Positions 1 through 6,182 of a stretch of 8,340 nt of DNA are shown one piece after another; position 1 is the stretch's first letter; each line of letters opens with the position of its first letter. The notes beneath the pieces are model-generated. The model worked only from the letters and a program-made list of their open reading frames with translations. It ran no database searches and was not told where the DNA came from. The DNA lies in NCBI GenBank assembly GCA_034002365.1, contig JAVFAR010000114.1, positions 1-8,340 of the forward strand, written 5' to 3'. Made by a program: the position numbers and the translations under genes. This DNA is from Trichloromonas sp034002365. GTDB lineage: Bacteria > Desulfobacterota > Desulfuromonadia > Desulfuromonadales > Trichloromonadaceae.

Positions 1-297
1 CTGGCTCGCTCCAAAGCCCGCAACCTGCTGGAGCGACTTCGAGACTATGAGGTTGACGTGTTGCGGTTCATGGCCGAAGACGAGGCGCCTTTCTCCAGAA
101 ACCAGGCGGAAAACGATCTTCGCATGACCAAGGTTCAGCAGAAAATCTCCGGCTGCTTCCGTTCCTGGGAGGGCGCCATGATGTTCTGCCGAATCCGCGG
201 CTACTTATCCACTTGCCGGAAACAGGGCGTTAGTGCGTCCGAAGCCTTGCGCCTATTGTTTGAGGGTAAGTCGCCTCAGTTTATGCTGTGTGAATAA
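1..297 (+). CDS. tnpC: IS66-family transposase TnpC, C-terminal part (5' end outside window)
   Basis: The frame is open from base 1 and ends at TAA 295-297, so about 98 C-terminal residues are present. The stretch NQAENDLRMTKVQQKISG followed by FRSWEGA and IRGYLSTCRKQG is the hallmark C-terminal region of IS66-type DDE transposases. The Glu in NQAE is, by family knowledge, the last acidic residue of the DDE triad, and the IRGYLSTCRKQG part matches the small IS66 C-terminal domain. The protein catalyses cut-and-paste movement of the element. The visible end is intact, with no frameshift. Whether the complete element with its accessory tnpA/tnpB genes lies upstream cannot be seen. The base composition is less GC-rich than the housekeeping genes to the right, as expected for a mobile element. 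Confidence 0.93.
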   Translation: MARSKARNLLERLRDYEVDVLRFMAEDEAPFSRNQAENDLRMTKVQQKISGCFRSWEGAMMFCRIRGYLSTCRKQGVSASEALRLLFEGKSPQFMLCE

Positions 298-315
298 CCA
301 ACCACCATCATGTCC

Positions 316-339
316 CCCTCCCGGGTTGACACGGGAGGG
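316..339. repeat. Hairpin in the 3' non-coding end of the IS66 element
   Basis: CCCTCCCG (316-323) and CGGGAGGG (332-339) form a perfect 8-bp stem with an 8-base loop. It lies 18 bases after the transposase stop. No T tract follows, so a classical terminator is not supported. It may be a transcript-end structure or part of the subterminal end of the element. Confidence 0.5.
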
Positions 340-353
340 AGCTGAATAGTTAC
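340..353 (+). mobile_element. Probable right terminus of the IS66-like element
   Basis: IS66-family elements typically begin with GTAA at each tip and duplicate 8 bp of target. The sequence ends in GAATAGTTAC at 353, whose reverse complement starts GTAACTATTC, so 353 is a plausible outer base. The 8 bases TGCAGTAA (354-361) would then be the target duplication. The left end is outside the window, so neither the inverted repeat nor the duplication can be confirmed. The position is therefore a suggestion only. Confidence 0.35.
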
Positions 354-362
354 TGCAGTAAC
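349..362. repeat. 14-bp perfect palindrome at the putative IS66 junction
   Basis: GTTACTGCAGTAAC is a perfect palindrome. It spans the suggested element end (353) and the first bases of the flank. It could be a chance product of insertion next to TGCAGTAAC, or an insertion-site preference. Confidence 0.6.
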
Positions 363-400
363 GAAATCAAGCATAACAACTCACAAAATAATGTTTTAAA

Positions 401-441
401 CCGACCGAGATGTGCTGTTTATACAACAAGCGGGAGGTCGG
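401..441. repeat. Nested imperfect inverted repeat in the intergenic region 298-551
   Basis: Outer arms CCGACC (401-406) and GGTCGG (436-441) enclose inner arms GCTGTT (414-419) and AACAAGC (425-431, one bulged A). Apart from the hairpins listed separately, I see no gene, promoter or known RNA in the 298-551 gap. The function is unknown. It could be the base of a small structured RNA, a repetitive extragenic element or a protein-binding site. Confidence 0.35.
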
Positions 442-488
442 CGCAAAGGGTTAAATCTTTTCGAAGCAAAGTCCGCCGGATAAAAGCT

Positions 489-525
489 AAAAGGGCGGAA
501 CACCCCGGGGAGGCTCCGCCCTTTT
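489..525. terminator. Bidirectional intrinsic terminator
   Basis: AAAAGGGCGGA (489-499) and TCCGCCCTTTT (515-525) form an 11-bp perfect stem with a 15-base loop. It has T runs at the foot on either strand. It lies 26 bases beyond the stop of the minus-strand PEP-CTERM gene, so its main role is probably to end that transcript. It would also stop rightward transcription coming from the IS66 side. Confidence 0.85.
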
Positions 526-551
526 GATCTGAATATTGCCGCCGGGGGAAA

Positions 552-1325
552 TTACCGCCCCTGCTTTCTCCGCAGCAGCGCCAAGCCAACCAAGCCGGCG
601 CCGACGAGGATGAAGGTTCCGGGCTCGGGCACGACGGGAATCCCCCCTCCGCCTCCGCCCCCGCCGCTTTCGGTGTCGGGGACCAGGGCCCAACCGTAAC
701 TGACTACGGGTGTTGATGTTGAAGTAAATACAGGTCCGTATTGCACCACATTTGGATCGAACGCCGGCTCGGAAAGCAGGGAAACGCCGGTAAAGGGATC
801 AAAAACAGGGGGAACTAGGTTGAAACCGGTATTGTAGGCGTAAACATCGTTACCACCAGTCTTCCCGTCTTTTGCATAAACATTGCCCCACATGGGCGCG
901 CGATCCGTAACGATAGAAAAGCTATGAGAAGTCGTGTTGACCTGGGGCGTAAACTTAAGACCGAAAATGGGTGCGGGAATTCCTGGATTAGACGCACCCT
1001 GATCAGTTGCGGTGAAAGTATTCAGTTCATAAGGAGTGGTGGTTCCCGTCTTAATATTAGAGGACAAGAACGTATTGAAAACCTGTACGATAATGTGGCT
1101 GAGGTCTTTTGCATTCGTTTCCCACGAGTAGTTATAGGTCCAATACCCCGCGTTCGAAATATTGTAATCGATATCCCAGCTGAATTCGGCAAAATCGTCC
1201 CAGGATTGGGTAGCGAAAAGGCCGCCGTTGGCGCTGGAGAGAGTACCTTCATATTCATAAGTCAGCGCCCAGCCCTGCCCAACCCACAGCAGCAAAACCG
1301 TAATCAGCAACACTATCTTTTTCAT
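552..1325 (-). CDS. PEP-CTERM sorting-domain protein, exported
   Basis: The product is 257 residues. It starts with a signal peptide (MKKIVLL, hydrophobic core, GWA before Leu21). A beta-rich, Asn/Thr/Tyr-rich domain of unrecognised family follows, then eight consecutive glycines (about 221-228). The C-terminus is a canonical PEP-CTERM tail: VPEPGT with Pro-Glu-Pro at 233-235, a hydrophobic helix (about 237-251), then the basic RRK. By family knowledge the tail is recognised by exosortase (EpsH/XrtA) in the inner membrane, and such proteins serve in extracellular matrix or biofilm in exopolysaccharide-producing bacteria. No exosortase gene is in the window. I chose ATG 1323-1325 because an AAGGGGG ribosome site lies five bases upstream and the signal peptide begins there. 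An in-frame ATG at 1388 would add 21 non-signal residues and overlap the promoter. The actual role of the mature domain is unknown. Confidence 0.9.
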   Translation of the reverse strand: MKKIVLLITVLLLWVGQGWALTYEYEGTLSSANGGLFATQSWDDFAEFSWDIDYNISNAGYWTYNYSWETNAKDLSHIIVQVFNTFLSSNIKTGTTTPYELNTFTATDQGASNPGIPAPIFGLKFTPQVNTTSHSFSIVTDRAPMWGNVYAKDGKTGGNDVYAYNTGFNLVPPVFDPFTGVSLLSEPAFDPNVVQYGPVFTSTSTPVVSYGWALVPDTESGGGGGGGGIPVVPEPGTFILVGAGLVGLALLRRKQGR

Positions 1326-1370
1326 AGGTGCCCCCTTTTTATTCGCGTGAAAACATTTCATTTCATGGTT

Positions 1371-1387
1371 TTGCAATAATAGAGCCA
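1371..1387 (-). promoter_or_regulatory. Sigma-54 (-24/-12) promoter of the PEP-CTERM gene
   Basis: Read on the minus strand, TTGGC, seven bases, then TTGCAA matches the RpoN consensus TGGC-N7-TTGCA in spacing. The GG lies at 1386-1385 and the GC at 1374-1373, exactly 12 bases apart. A start near 1361 would give a leader of about 35 bases that includes the ribosome site. PEP-CTERM genes are known to be controlled in several bacteria by the PrsK/PrsR two-component pair, in which PrsR is a sigma-54-dependent activator. That makes the site biologically sensible. Confidence 0.7.
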
Positions 1388-1465
1388 AACCACAAGCACC
1401 TAGAATTATGACAATTAATGACCAAAAAAGAAATCTATCGGCGCATTTCTGTAAAAAATATCGAC

Positions 1466-1484
1466 ATTCCGCTAAAAGATTCCG
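1466..1484 (-). promoter_or_regulatory. Possible enhancer (activator-binding) repeats for the sigma-54 promoter
   Basis: Two copies of CGGAAT (minus strand; 1466-1471 and 1479-1484) are spaced 13 bases apart, about 105-123 bases upstream of the predicted start. That is the usual distance for a sigma-54 activator site. The repeats are short, so this is only a candidate. Confidence 0.2.
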
Positions 1485-1502
1485 ACAACGGGCCGCGAAC
1501 CG

Positions 1503-2066
1503 CTAGGCCCGCGAGACGAACCGCCCTTCGCGGGTATCGACCTTGATCCGTTCCCCCGATTCAAGGTAGCCCGGCACCTGGATGCGCAGTCCGGTTTCGA
1601 GCAGGGCTTCCTTGGTCTGGGCGGTGGCGGTGGCATTTTTGATCGCCGGGGCGGTTTCGGTGACGTTCAGCTCCACGATCATCGGCGGGTCGATGCTCAC
1701 CACCCGCCCCTGAAAGACGCCGAGCTGCACATCGGTCCCTTCGAGCAGGTAGCCTTGAATCGGCTCGAACAGTTCCTCGCCGATCTCGTACTGCTCGTAG
1801 TTTTCCAGGTCCATGAAGACGCCGCCGTCGCCGGCGGGATAAAGGAACTGCCCCTTGCGCCGCTCGAAATCGGCCTCGTCGACCTTGTCGCCGGCCTTGA
1901 AGGTCTTCTCCAGCACCTGGGCGGTGAGCAGGTTGCGGTACTTGGCCTTGACCAGGGTGTTGCCGCCCCGGGCCGAGGGGGACTGGGTGGTGTAGTCGAG
2001 AATGAGGCAGGGTGCGTTGTCGAGCCGGATCACCAGGCCGCGCTTGAAATCGGCAGTCGTAAGCAT
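1503..2066 (-). CDS. efpL: EF-P-like translation factor EfpL (YeiP)
   Basis: The product is 187 residues, close to the E. coli YeiP length (190). It has the three-domain EF-P fold layout: an N-terminal KOW-like domain, a middle OB domain (about 66-125) and a C-terminal OB domain ending IKVDTREGRFVSRA. The N-terminal loop reads QSPSARGGNTL (28-38) with arginine at position 33. This is the signature of the YeiP/EfpL subfamily (QSPTARGAATL in E. coli, also Arg33) and differs from the PGKG loop of true EF-P. EfpL binds ribosomes stalled at proline-containing motifs and acts independently of the lysine modification made by EpmA. The start ATG 2064-2066 has AAGGAG eight bases upstream. The gene is divergent from efp, with a 176-base shared control region. 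No clear terminator follows it before the PEP-CTERM promoter. Confidence 0.93.
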   Translation of the reverse strand: MLTTADFKRGLVIRLDNAPCLILDYTTQSPSARGGNTLVKAKYRNLLTAQVLEKTFKAGDKVDEADFERRKGQFLYPAGDGGVFMDLENYEQYEIGEELFEPIQGYLLEGTDVQLGVFQGRVVSIDPPMIVELNVTETAPAIKNATATAQTKEALLETGLRIQVPGYLESGERIKVDTREGRFVSRA

Positions 2067-2074
2067 GGGATAAT

Positions 2075-2080
2075 CTCCTT
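2075..2080 (-). promoter_or_regulatory. Ribosome binding site of efpL
   Basis: AAGGAG on the minus strand lies eight bases before the ATG at 2066, fixing the start. Confidence 0.85.
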
Positions 2081-2162
2081 GACGAGGGGGCTTTATGAAA
2101 ACGGGCGCAAGAAATTAGCACACAAAGGGGGGCCGAGACAATCGCCAATCGCGAATTTTTCC

Positions 2163-2192
2163 ATGACAAAGGCCTTGCCCCTGTGCTTTAAT
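2163..2192 (+). promoter_or_regulatory. Candidate sigma-70 promoter of efp-epmA
   Basis: ATGACA (2163-2168), an 18-base spacer, and TTTAAT (2187-2192) each match five of six consensus positions. The predicted start is near 2199, leaving a leader of about 44 bases with no visible riboswitch or attenuator. A convincing promoter for efpL on the other strand was not found in the same 2067-2242 gap. Confidence 0.5.
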
Positions 2193-2228
2193 ATGCCCCT
2201 TTTGGCAACCGATCCCATTCCCACATAG

Positions 2229-2234
2229 AAGGAG
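2229..2234 (+). promoter_or_regulatory. Ribosome binding site of efp
   Basis: AAGGAG lies eight bases before ATG 2243, a strong site consistent with the high EF-P levels usual in bacteria. Confidence 0.85.
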
Positions 2235-2242
2235 CTCCACCC

Positions 2243-2806
2243 ATGTACACCTGCGCCGATCTGAAAAAAGGGCTCAAGCTGATGGTCGACGGCGAGCCTT
2301 ACGTCATCACCCAATTCGATTTCACCAAGCCCGGCAAGGGCCAGGCTCTTTACAAGTGCAAGATGCGCAACATGATCACCGGCAACATCTACGACCGCAC
2401 CTACCGTTCGGGCGAGAGCTTCGAGCCGGCGGCCCTGGAAGACCGGGACATGCAGTACCTCTACCAGGATGACAGCGGCTACGTCTTTATGGATACGAAG
2501 AATTACGAGCAGGTCTCCCTGAGCGAAGAGACCCTGGGGGACGATCATTACTTCCTCAAGGACAACATGGAAGTGAAGATCCTGCTCTTCAACGGCCGCG
2601 GCATCGGCATCACCCTCCCCAACTTCGTCAACCTGCGCGTCACCCACGCCGATCCCTGGGTCAAGGGGGACACCGCCGCCGGCAACAACAAACCGGCGAC
2701 CGTCGAAAGCGGCTACAACCTGGCCGTCCCCTCCTTCGTCGAGACCGGCGACCTGATCCAGATCGACACCCGCACCGGCGAATACGTGACCCGGGTCAAG
2801 GAATAA
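2243..2806 (+). CDS. efp: Translation elongation factor P (EF-P)
   Basis: The product is 187 residues (E. coli EF-P has 188) with three domains in the usual order. EF-P enters the ribosomal E site and relieves stalling at polyproline motifs. The N-terminal loop TKPGKGQAL (28-36) carries Lys32, equivalent to E. coli Lys34, the residue beta-lysylated by EpmA. MRNMITGN follows. The family signature region reads LPNFVNLRV with GDTAAGNNKPATVESGY after it, and the C-terminus IQIDTRTGEYVTRVKE is typical. The modification enzyme EpmA is encoded one base downstream, which supports a lysine-type rather than rhamnose-type modification; the rhamnosylated EF-P class has arginine here. The divergent EfpL paralogue suggests two factors with different stall preferences in this organism. 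Confidence 0.97.
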   Translation: MYTCADLKKGLKLMVDGEPYVITQFDFTKPGKGQALYKCKMRNMITGNIYDRTYRSGESFEPAALEDRDMQYLYQDDSGYVFMDTKNYEQVSLSEETLGDDHYFLKDNMEVKILLFNGRGIGITLPNFVNLRVTHADPWVKGDTAAGNNKPATVESGYNLAVPSFVETGDLIQIDTRTGEYVTRVKE

Positions 2807-2807
2807 G

Positions 2808-3707
2808 ATGGAACCCAACTGGGCGCTGGCCAGAAAACGGCCCACCCTGGAAAAACGTGCCCGGATCGTGCAGACGATCCGGGCCTTTTTCGTGGCCGGG
2901 GATTTCCTTGAAGTGGAGACGCCGCACCGTCTTCCCGGCAACGCCCCGGAACTGCACATCGACGCTATCGTCTGCGGCGACGGCTTTCTGCACACCAGCC
3001 CCGAGCTGTGCATGAAACGCCTGCTCGCCGCCGGTTACCCGCGCCTCTTCCAGCTCTGCCGCTGCTGGCGCCAGGGGGAGCGGGGCAGCCGCCATCTGCC
3101 CGAATATACCATGCTCGAATGGTACCGCGCCGGTTGCGACTACCGGGCGCTGATGGACGATTGCGAAGCCCTCTTCGCCGCCCTCTGCCCGGAAGGCACT
3201 CTGGCCGGGGTCGATCTGACCCCGCCCTGGGAACGTCTGACCGTCGCCGAGGCTTTTACCCGTTACGGTTCGCTATCGTTGGAGGACGCCCTGAGCGACG
3301 GGCGCTTCGACGAAATCATCGCCCTGGAAATCGAACCGCGCTTGGGCCAAGAACGCCCAACTTTTCTCCTCGACTATCCCGCCGGCCACGCCGCCCTGGC
3401 CCGGCGCAAGCCGGACAACCCGCACGTCGCCGAACGCTTCGAGCTCTATATCGGGGGGATGGAGTTGGCCAACGCCTTCTCCGAACTGACCGACCCCGAC
3501 GAACAGCGCCGCCGCTTCGAGCAAGAAGAAGCCGAACGCCGCCGCCTCGGCAAAACCCCCTACCCCTCCCCCGAAAAGTTCCTGCGGGAACTCGCCCTCC
3601 TCCCCGCCGCCGCCGGCATCGCCCTCGGCGTCGACCGCCTGATCATGCTCCTCACCGGCGCCTCAACCATCGACGAAGTCGTCGCCTTCACCCCGGAAGA
3701 GCTGTAA
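2808..3707 (+). CDS. epmA: EF-P--lysine ligase EpmA (GenX/PoxA)
   Basis: The product is 299 residues; E. coli EpmA has 325. It is a class II lysyl-tRNA-synthetase-like catalytic core without the anticodon-binding domain. Motif 1 is FLEVETP (33-39), motif 2 spans FQLCRCWRQGE (81-91) to PEYTMLEWYR (98-107), and motif 3 is GIALGVDRLIML (270-281). HTSPELCMKRL (62-72) and GMELANAFSELTD are also typical. The enzyme activates (R)-beta-lysine with ATP and transfers it to the EF-P loop lysine, here Lys32. ATG 2808 follows the efp stop by one base, and AAGGA at 2798-2802 inside efp serves as ribosome site, so translation is probably coupled. A terminator-like hairpin sits in codons 18-28. The partner aminomutase EpmB, which makes beta-lysine, is not in the window; the gene instead abuts a truncated traG. 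Confidence 0.95.
   Translation: MEPNWALARKRPTLEKRARIVQTIRAFFVAGDFLEVETPHRLPGNAPELHIDAIVCGDGFLHTSPELCMKRLLAAGYPRLFQLCRCWRQGERGSRHLPEYTMLEWYRAGCDYRALMDDCEALFAALCPEGTLAGVDLTPPWERLTVAEAFTRYGSLSLEDALSDGRFDEIIALEIEPRLGQERPTFLLDYPAGHAALARRKPDNPHVAERFELYIGGMELANAFSELTDPDEQRRRFEQEEAERRRLGKTPYPSPEKFLRELALLPAAAGIALGVDRLIMLLTGASTIDEVVAFTPEEL
2851..2890 (+). terminator. Terminator-like hairpin inside the start of epmA
   Basis: GCCCGGATCGT (2859-2869) and ACGATCCGGGC (2874-2884) form a perfect 11-bp stem with a GCAG loop. It is preceded by AAAAA (2851-2855) and followed, after one C, by TTTTT (2886-2890). This is the exact architecture of an intrinsic terminator, about 80 bases into the epmA reading frame. 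It would let most efp transcripts end before epmA when translation of epmA lags, setting a high EF-P to EpmA ratio. Codons 18-28 also encode conserved sequence, so chance cannot be excluded. Confidence 0.6.
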
Positions 3708-3726
3708 ATATCCCCAAAGCCCCCCT

Positions 3727-6174
3727 GTGACGCCGCCTTCGCTACGTGTCCTCAGCAGTTGGCCAAATGCAGAAGGGGATGCCGGCGCATCGATGTCCTT
3801 TTTCGCCCGCCGGGAAATCACCCAAAAGGGATTCGGCGCCATGGTCGCCGCCAACGAGTGGCTGCCGATTTTCAAGGCCTGCATGATGGCGATCATCATC
3901 GGCCTGATCCCGCTCGTCGCGGTGTTCGTGGCCTCCAATGTCGGTGGGCGAGCCCTTTCCTTCCTCGTCGGCTCGTTCATCTTCATGGCCGCCTGGGGGG
4001 TCACCGACGCTATTGTCACGGCCGCCTCCGCACCGTACATCGTCGACATGTTCAACTCGATCCGGGATACCGGGTTGGGCCTCGAAACCTTTGTCAACTT
4101 CCCCGATTATTCGACCAAGGCGGCCTCGGTCTACGGCTCGTTACGTTCCTCGGCGGTCGCCTTCGCCGGGATGATCAGCTTTGCGCTCATGCGTTTCGGC
4201 GGTCATGCCCTGGCCCAGGTGGGCGGCGGGATTACCGGCCAGGTGCAGGGTGCTGGCGCAAGCGCCGGACAGGCGGCTTCTCCGGAAGGCGCGGCCCGCA
4301 TCATGGAATCGATGGTGAATTCGGGAGCGACGTTTGCGACGGCGGGGGCGTATTCCCCCCAACAGTGGACGGCGGCGAAAGCCTTCCAAAACGCGACTTC
4401 CATGGAAAACCATTCGGCGGCGATGGACGCGGCCGGGCAACTGGGGCAGCCTACCGACACCCCGAGCTTGGCGAGCTCAATGGCTCGGGCTAACATCCCG
4501 GGCATGATGGTTGGTAACCAGGCTATATCGACGAAGGTGAATTCCGGCGGGGGAATCGCTTTTGGTTCGATCGGCGGTTATGCCCCTGACACGGGTTTCT
4601 TAAGCAACGACACTTTCGGGGGAGGCTCGACATCGATTAACCGAACGGGACCGGCGGGGAACGTCAAAGGGGTGCGACACGCGGACGGAACCATGACCTA
4701 CAACCAGGCTACGGCAAACAACGTCGACAGCAAAGCCATTCAAGGCGAAGGCGAGAGATTCTTCCGTGAAGGATCTAACACTTTGTCGGGCAACAACAAC
4801 TGGTCCAAGGCGACCACCGAAGCGAACAAGCTCGCCCAGACAAGCAATGCGGCCAAGGAATTCAAATCCCAACTCGAAAATAGCCATCAGCACGGCCTGG
4901 TCAATGGGATAATGTCGAGCACGGGAATTTCCCAGGATGCAAAGAACGAGCTGATCAAGTCGATGGGGGGAACCGTTAGGGCGGATGGCGGGGTTTCCTG
5001 GGATAATAAAACCGGTCCCACCGGGAGCGTGTCTATCGGTGCTGATGGAGATATTAGAGTTCGCGCCAGCAACGGCAGCTCCTCGACCATTAAGCTGAGC
5101 GATGAAGAAAAAGACTCGTTACAGCAGATCGAACGAGGCGCGCGAAGCGAGGCCTGGGCGCAAACCTTGGGCAACAGCGCGACCCGCGACGTCGCCACCC
5201 AGGTCGGCCACGCGATCGGCGCCGGACAAGCGGTCAGCCAGGTCACCAAGGGAATGTCCATGCAGACTCTGGACAGCCGCCAGTCCGCCGATATGCAGAC
5301 CGCCTATCACGTCGACCAGGCCAAACAGCAGTTCGGGACGAACAACCCTACGCCGGAGCAGGTGGAAGCCATGGTGGCAAAAACTTCCGCGGACGTCGCC
5401 GGAGGCGGAGCCGGCGCCAGGGCGCGCATGGCGGAGATGGCCGCTTTCTCCGGAGAACAATTGCAGGGTCATCCAACCCGGACAGCGGCCCAAGAGATGA
5501 TCAATCAAGCCGGGGACCGGGCCTCGGGTGCCTACGGACAATTCCAGGATAACCACGGCGCACCACTCGCCGAAGCCGGGAGACAGGCGTCGCAAGCCGG
5601 CGCGGCGGCACAAAGCGGGCAGCCCATGGCCTTGCCCGAGGCTCCGGCGTCCATGGTTCCGCCGCCTGTTCCCGGAGAAGAACTGCCGTCGAACATGGAT
5701 CCACCCCCGGGGTCGGTTCCCTTGGATAATACCCATTCGGGAAATGCTCCGCCTTCCTTGCCCGCCATTCCCCCAGGGGCCATGACCCCGGTGAACTACG
5801 ACCAGCGGAAAGAGGTTATGGACGATAAACAAGAAAAAATGGATCAAGCCGCAAAGGAGCACCAAGACTATGGCTTGCTGGACAGGGCATACGACTGGGC
5901 ACGAGATCTCGTGCCTATCCCCCGGGAAGACAGTTTGATGAAAGACGGCCAAGTCAACTTCAACCATTTGCCGTCCGTCAGCACGGATCCGCAAAACCTT
6001 TCGGCGACCCCAACCAACCCACTGGGCAATCCGGAAGAGACCAAAGACAGCCCTTATGTTGGGGCGCCCATGAACACGACGGGGGCCGATTATTCCCGCC
6101 AACAACCCGACATCAACGACTTTCTCTTTGAAAACGCCCAGTATGGCGGGAAAGGAGAAGGAAAGAAGCCGTAG
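3727..6174 (+). CDS. traG: TraG-like conjugative transfer protein, apparently 5'-truncated
   Basis: The reading frame gives 815 residues from GTG 3727; ATG 3793 (Met23, MSFFARREITQ) is an equally possible start, and neither has a strong ribosome site. Three membrane segments are visible at about 46-70, 76-100 and 141-162. A long Gly/Ala/Ser/Gln-rich soluble region follows, with a Pro-rich linker (about 640-690) and a charged C-terminal tail ending GKGEGKKP. This layout resembles the distal part of the F-type TraG family (TraG_N-like membrane part, then large C-terminal domain), which acts in mating-pair stabilisation and entry exclusion. F TraG has a long N-terminal region before the clustered helices. 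Here it is missing and the gene starts 20 bases after epmA, so it looks truncated by insertion or deletion. No other tra gene is visible. The remaining frame is intact for over 2.4 kb. The assignment rests on layout and sequence style and is moderately sure. Confidence 0.65.
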   Translation: MTPPSLRVLSSWPNAEGDAGASMSFFARREITQKGFGAMVAANEWLPIFKACMMAIIIGLIPLVAVFVASNVGGRALSFLVGSFIFMAAWGVTDAIVTAASAPYIVDMFNSIRDTGLGLETFVNFPDYSTKAASVYGSLRSSAVAFAGMISFALMRFGGHALAQVGGGITGQVQGAGASAGQAASPEGAARIMESMVNSGATFATAGAYSPQQWTAAKAFQNATSMENHSAAMDAAGQLGQPTDTPSLASSMARANIPGMMVGNQAISTKVNSGGGIAFGSIGGYAPDTGFLSNDTFGGGSTSINRTGPAGNVKGVRHADGTMTYNQATANNVDSKAIQGEGERFFREGSNTLSGNNNWSKATTEANKLAQTSNAAKEFKSQLENSHQHGLVNGIMSSTGISQDAKNELIKSMGGTVRADGGVSWDNKTGPTGSVSIGADGDIRVRASNGSSSTIKLSDEEKDSLQQIERGARSEAWAQTLGNSATRDVATQVGHAIGAGQAVSQVTKGMSMQTLDSRQSADMQTAYHVDQAKQQFGTNNPTPEQVEAMVAKTSADVAGGGAGARARMAEMAAFSGEQLQGHPTRTAAQEMINQAGDRASGAYGQFQDNHGAPLAEAGRQASQAGAAAQSGQPMALPEAPASMVPPPVPGEELPSNMDPPPGSVPLDNTHSGNAPPSLPAIPPGAMTPVNYDQRKEVMDDKQEKMDQAAKEHQDYGLLDRAYDWARDLVPIPREDSLMKDGQVNFNHLPSVSTDPQNLSATPTNPLGNPEETKDSPYVGAPMNTTGADYSRQQPDINDFLFENAQYGGKGEGKKP
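5898..5915. repeat. 18-bp perfect palindrome inside traG
   Basis: GGCACGAGATCTCGTGCC is perfectly self-complementary. It lies in the coding region for Ala-Arg-Asp-Leu-Val near the C-terminal end of the TraG-like protein. It could be a protein-binding site carried by the element, or chance. Confidence 0.7.
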
Positions 6175-6182
6175 CCCCAAAA

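Noticed and set aside
924..1379. Plus-strand open frame opposite the PEP-CTERM gene
   Set aside because: It is antisense to a gene with a clear signal peptide and sorting tail, and it ends within that gene's promoter.
1326..1388. Upstream ATG (1388) as the start of the PEP-CTERM protein
   Set aside because: The added 21 residues precede the signal peptide, overlap the sigma-54 promoter and lack the ribosome site seen at 1331-1337.
2139..2152. Tandem 7-bp repeat CAATCGC in the efpL/efp gap
   Set aside because: There are only two short copies, with no symmetry and no clear relation to the promoter; too weak to call an operator.
2093..3013. Long minus-strand open frame (306 codons) opposite efp and epmA
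   Set aside because: It overlaps two well-identified plus-strand genes and its protein has the Gly/Val/Ala/Asp-rich look of the antisense of GC-rich codons.
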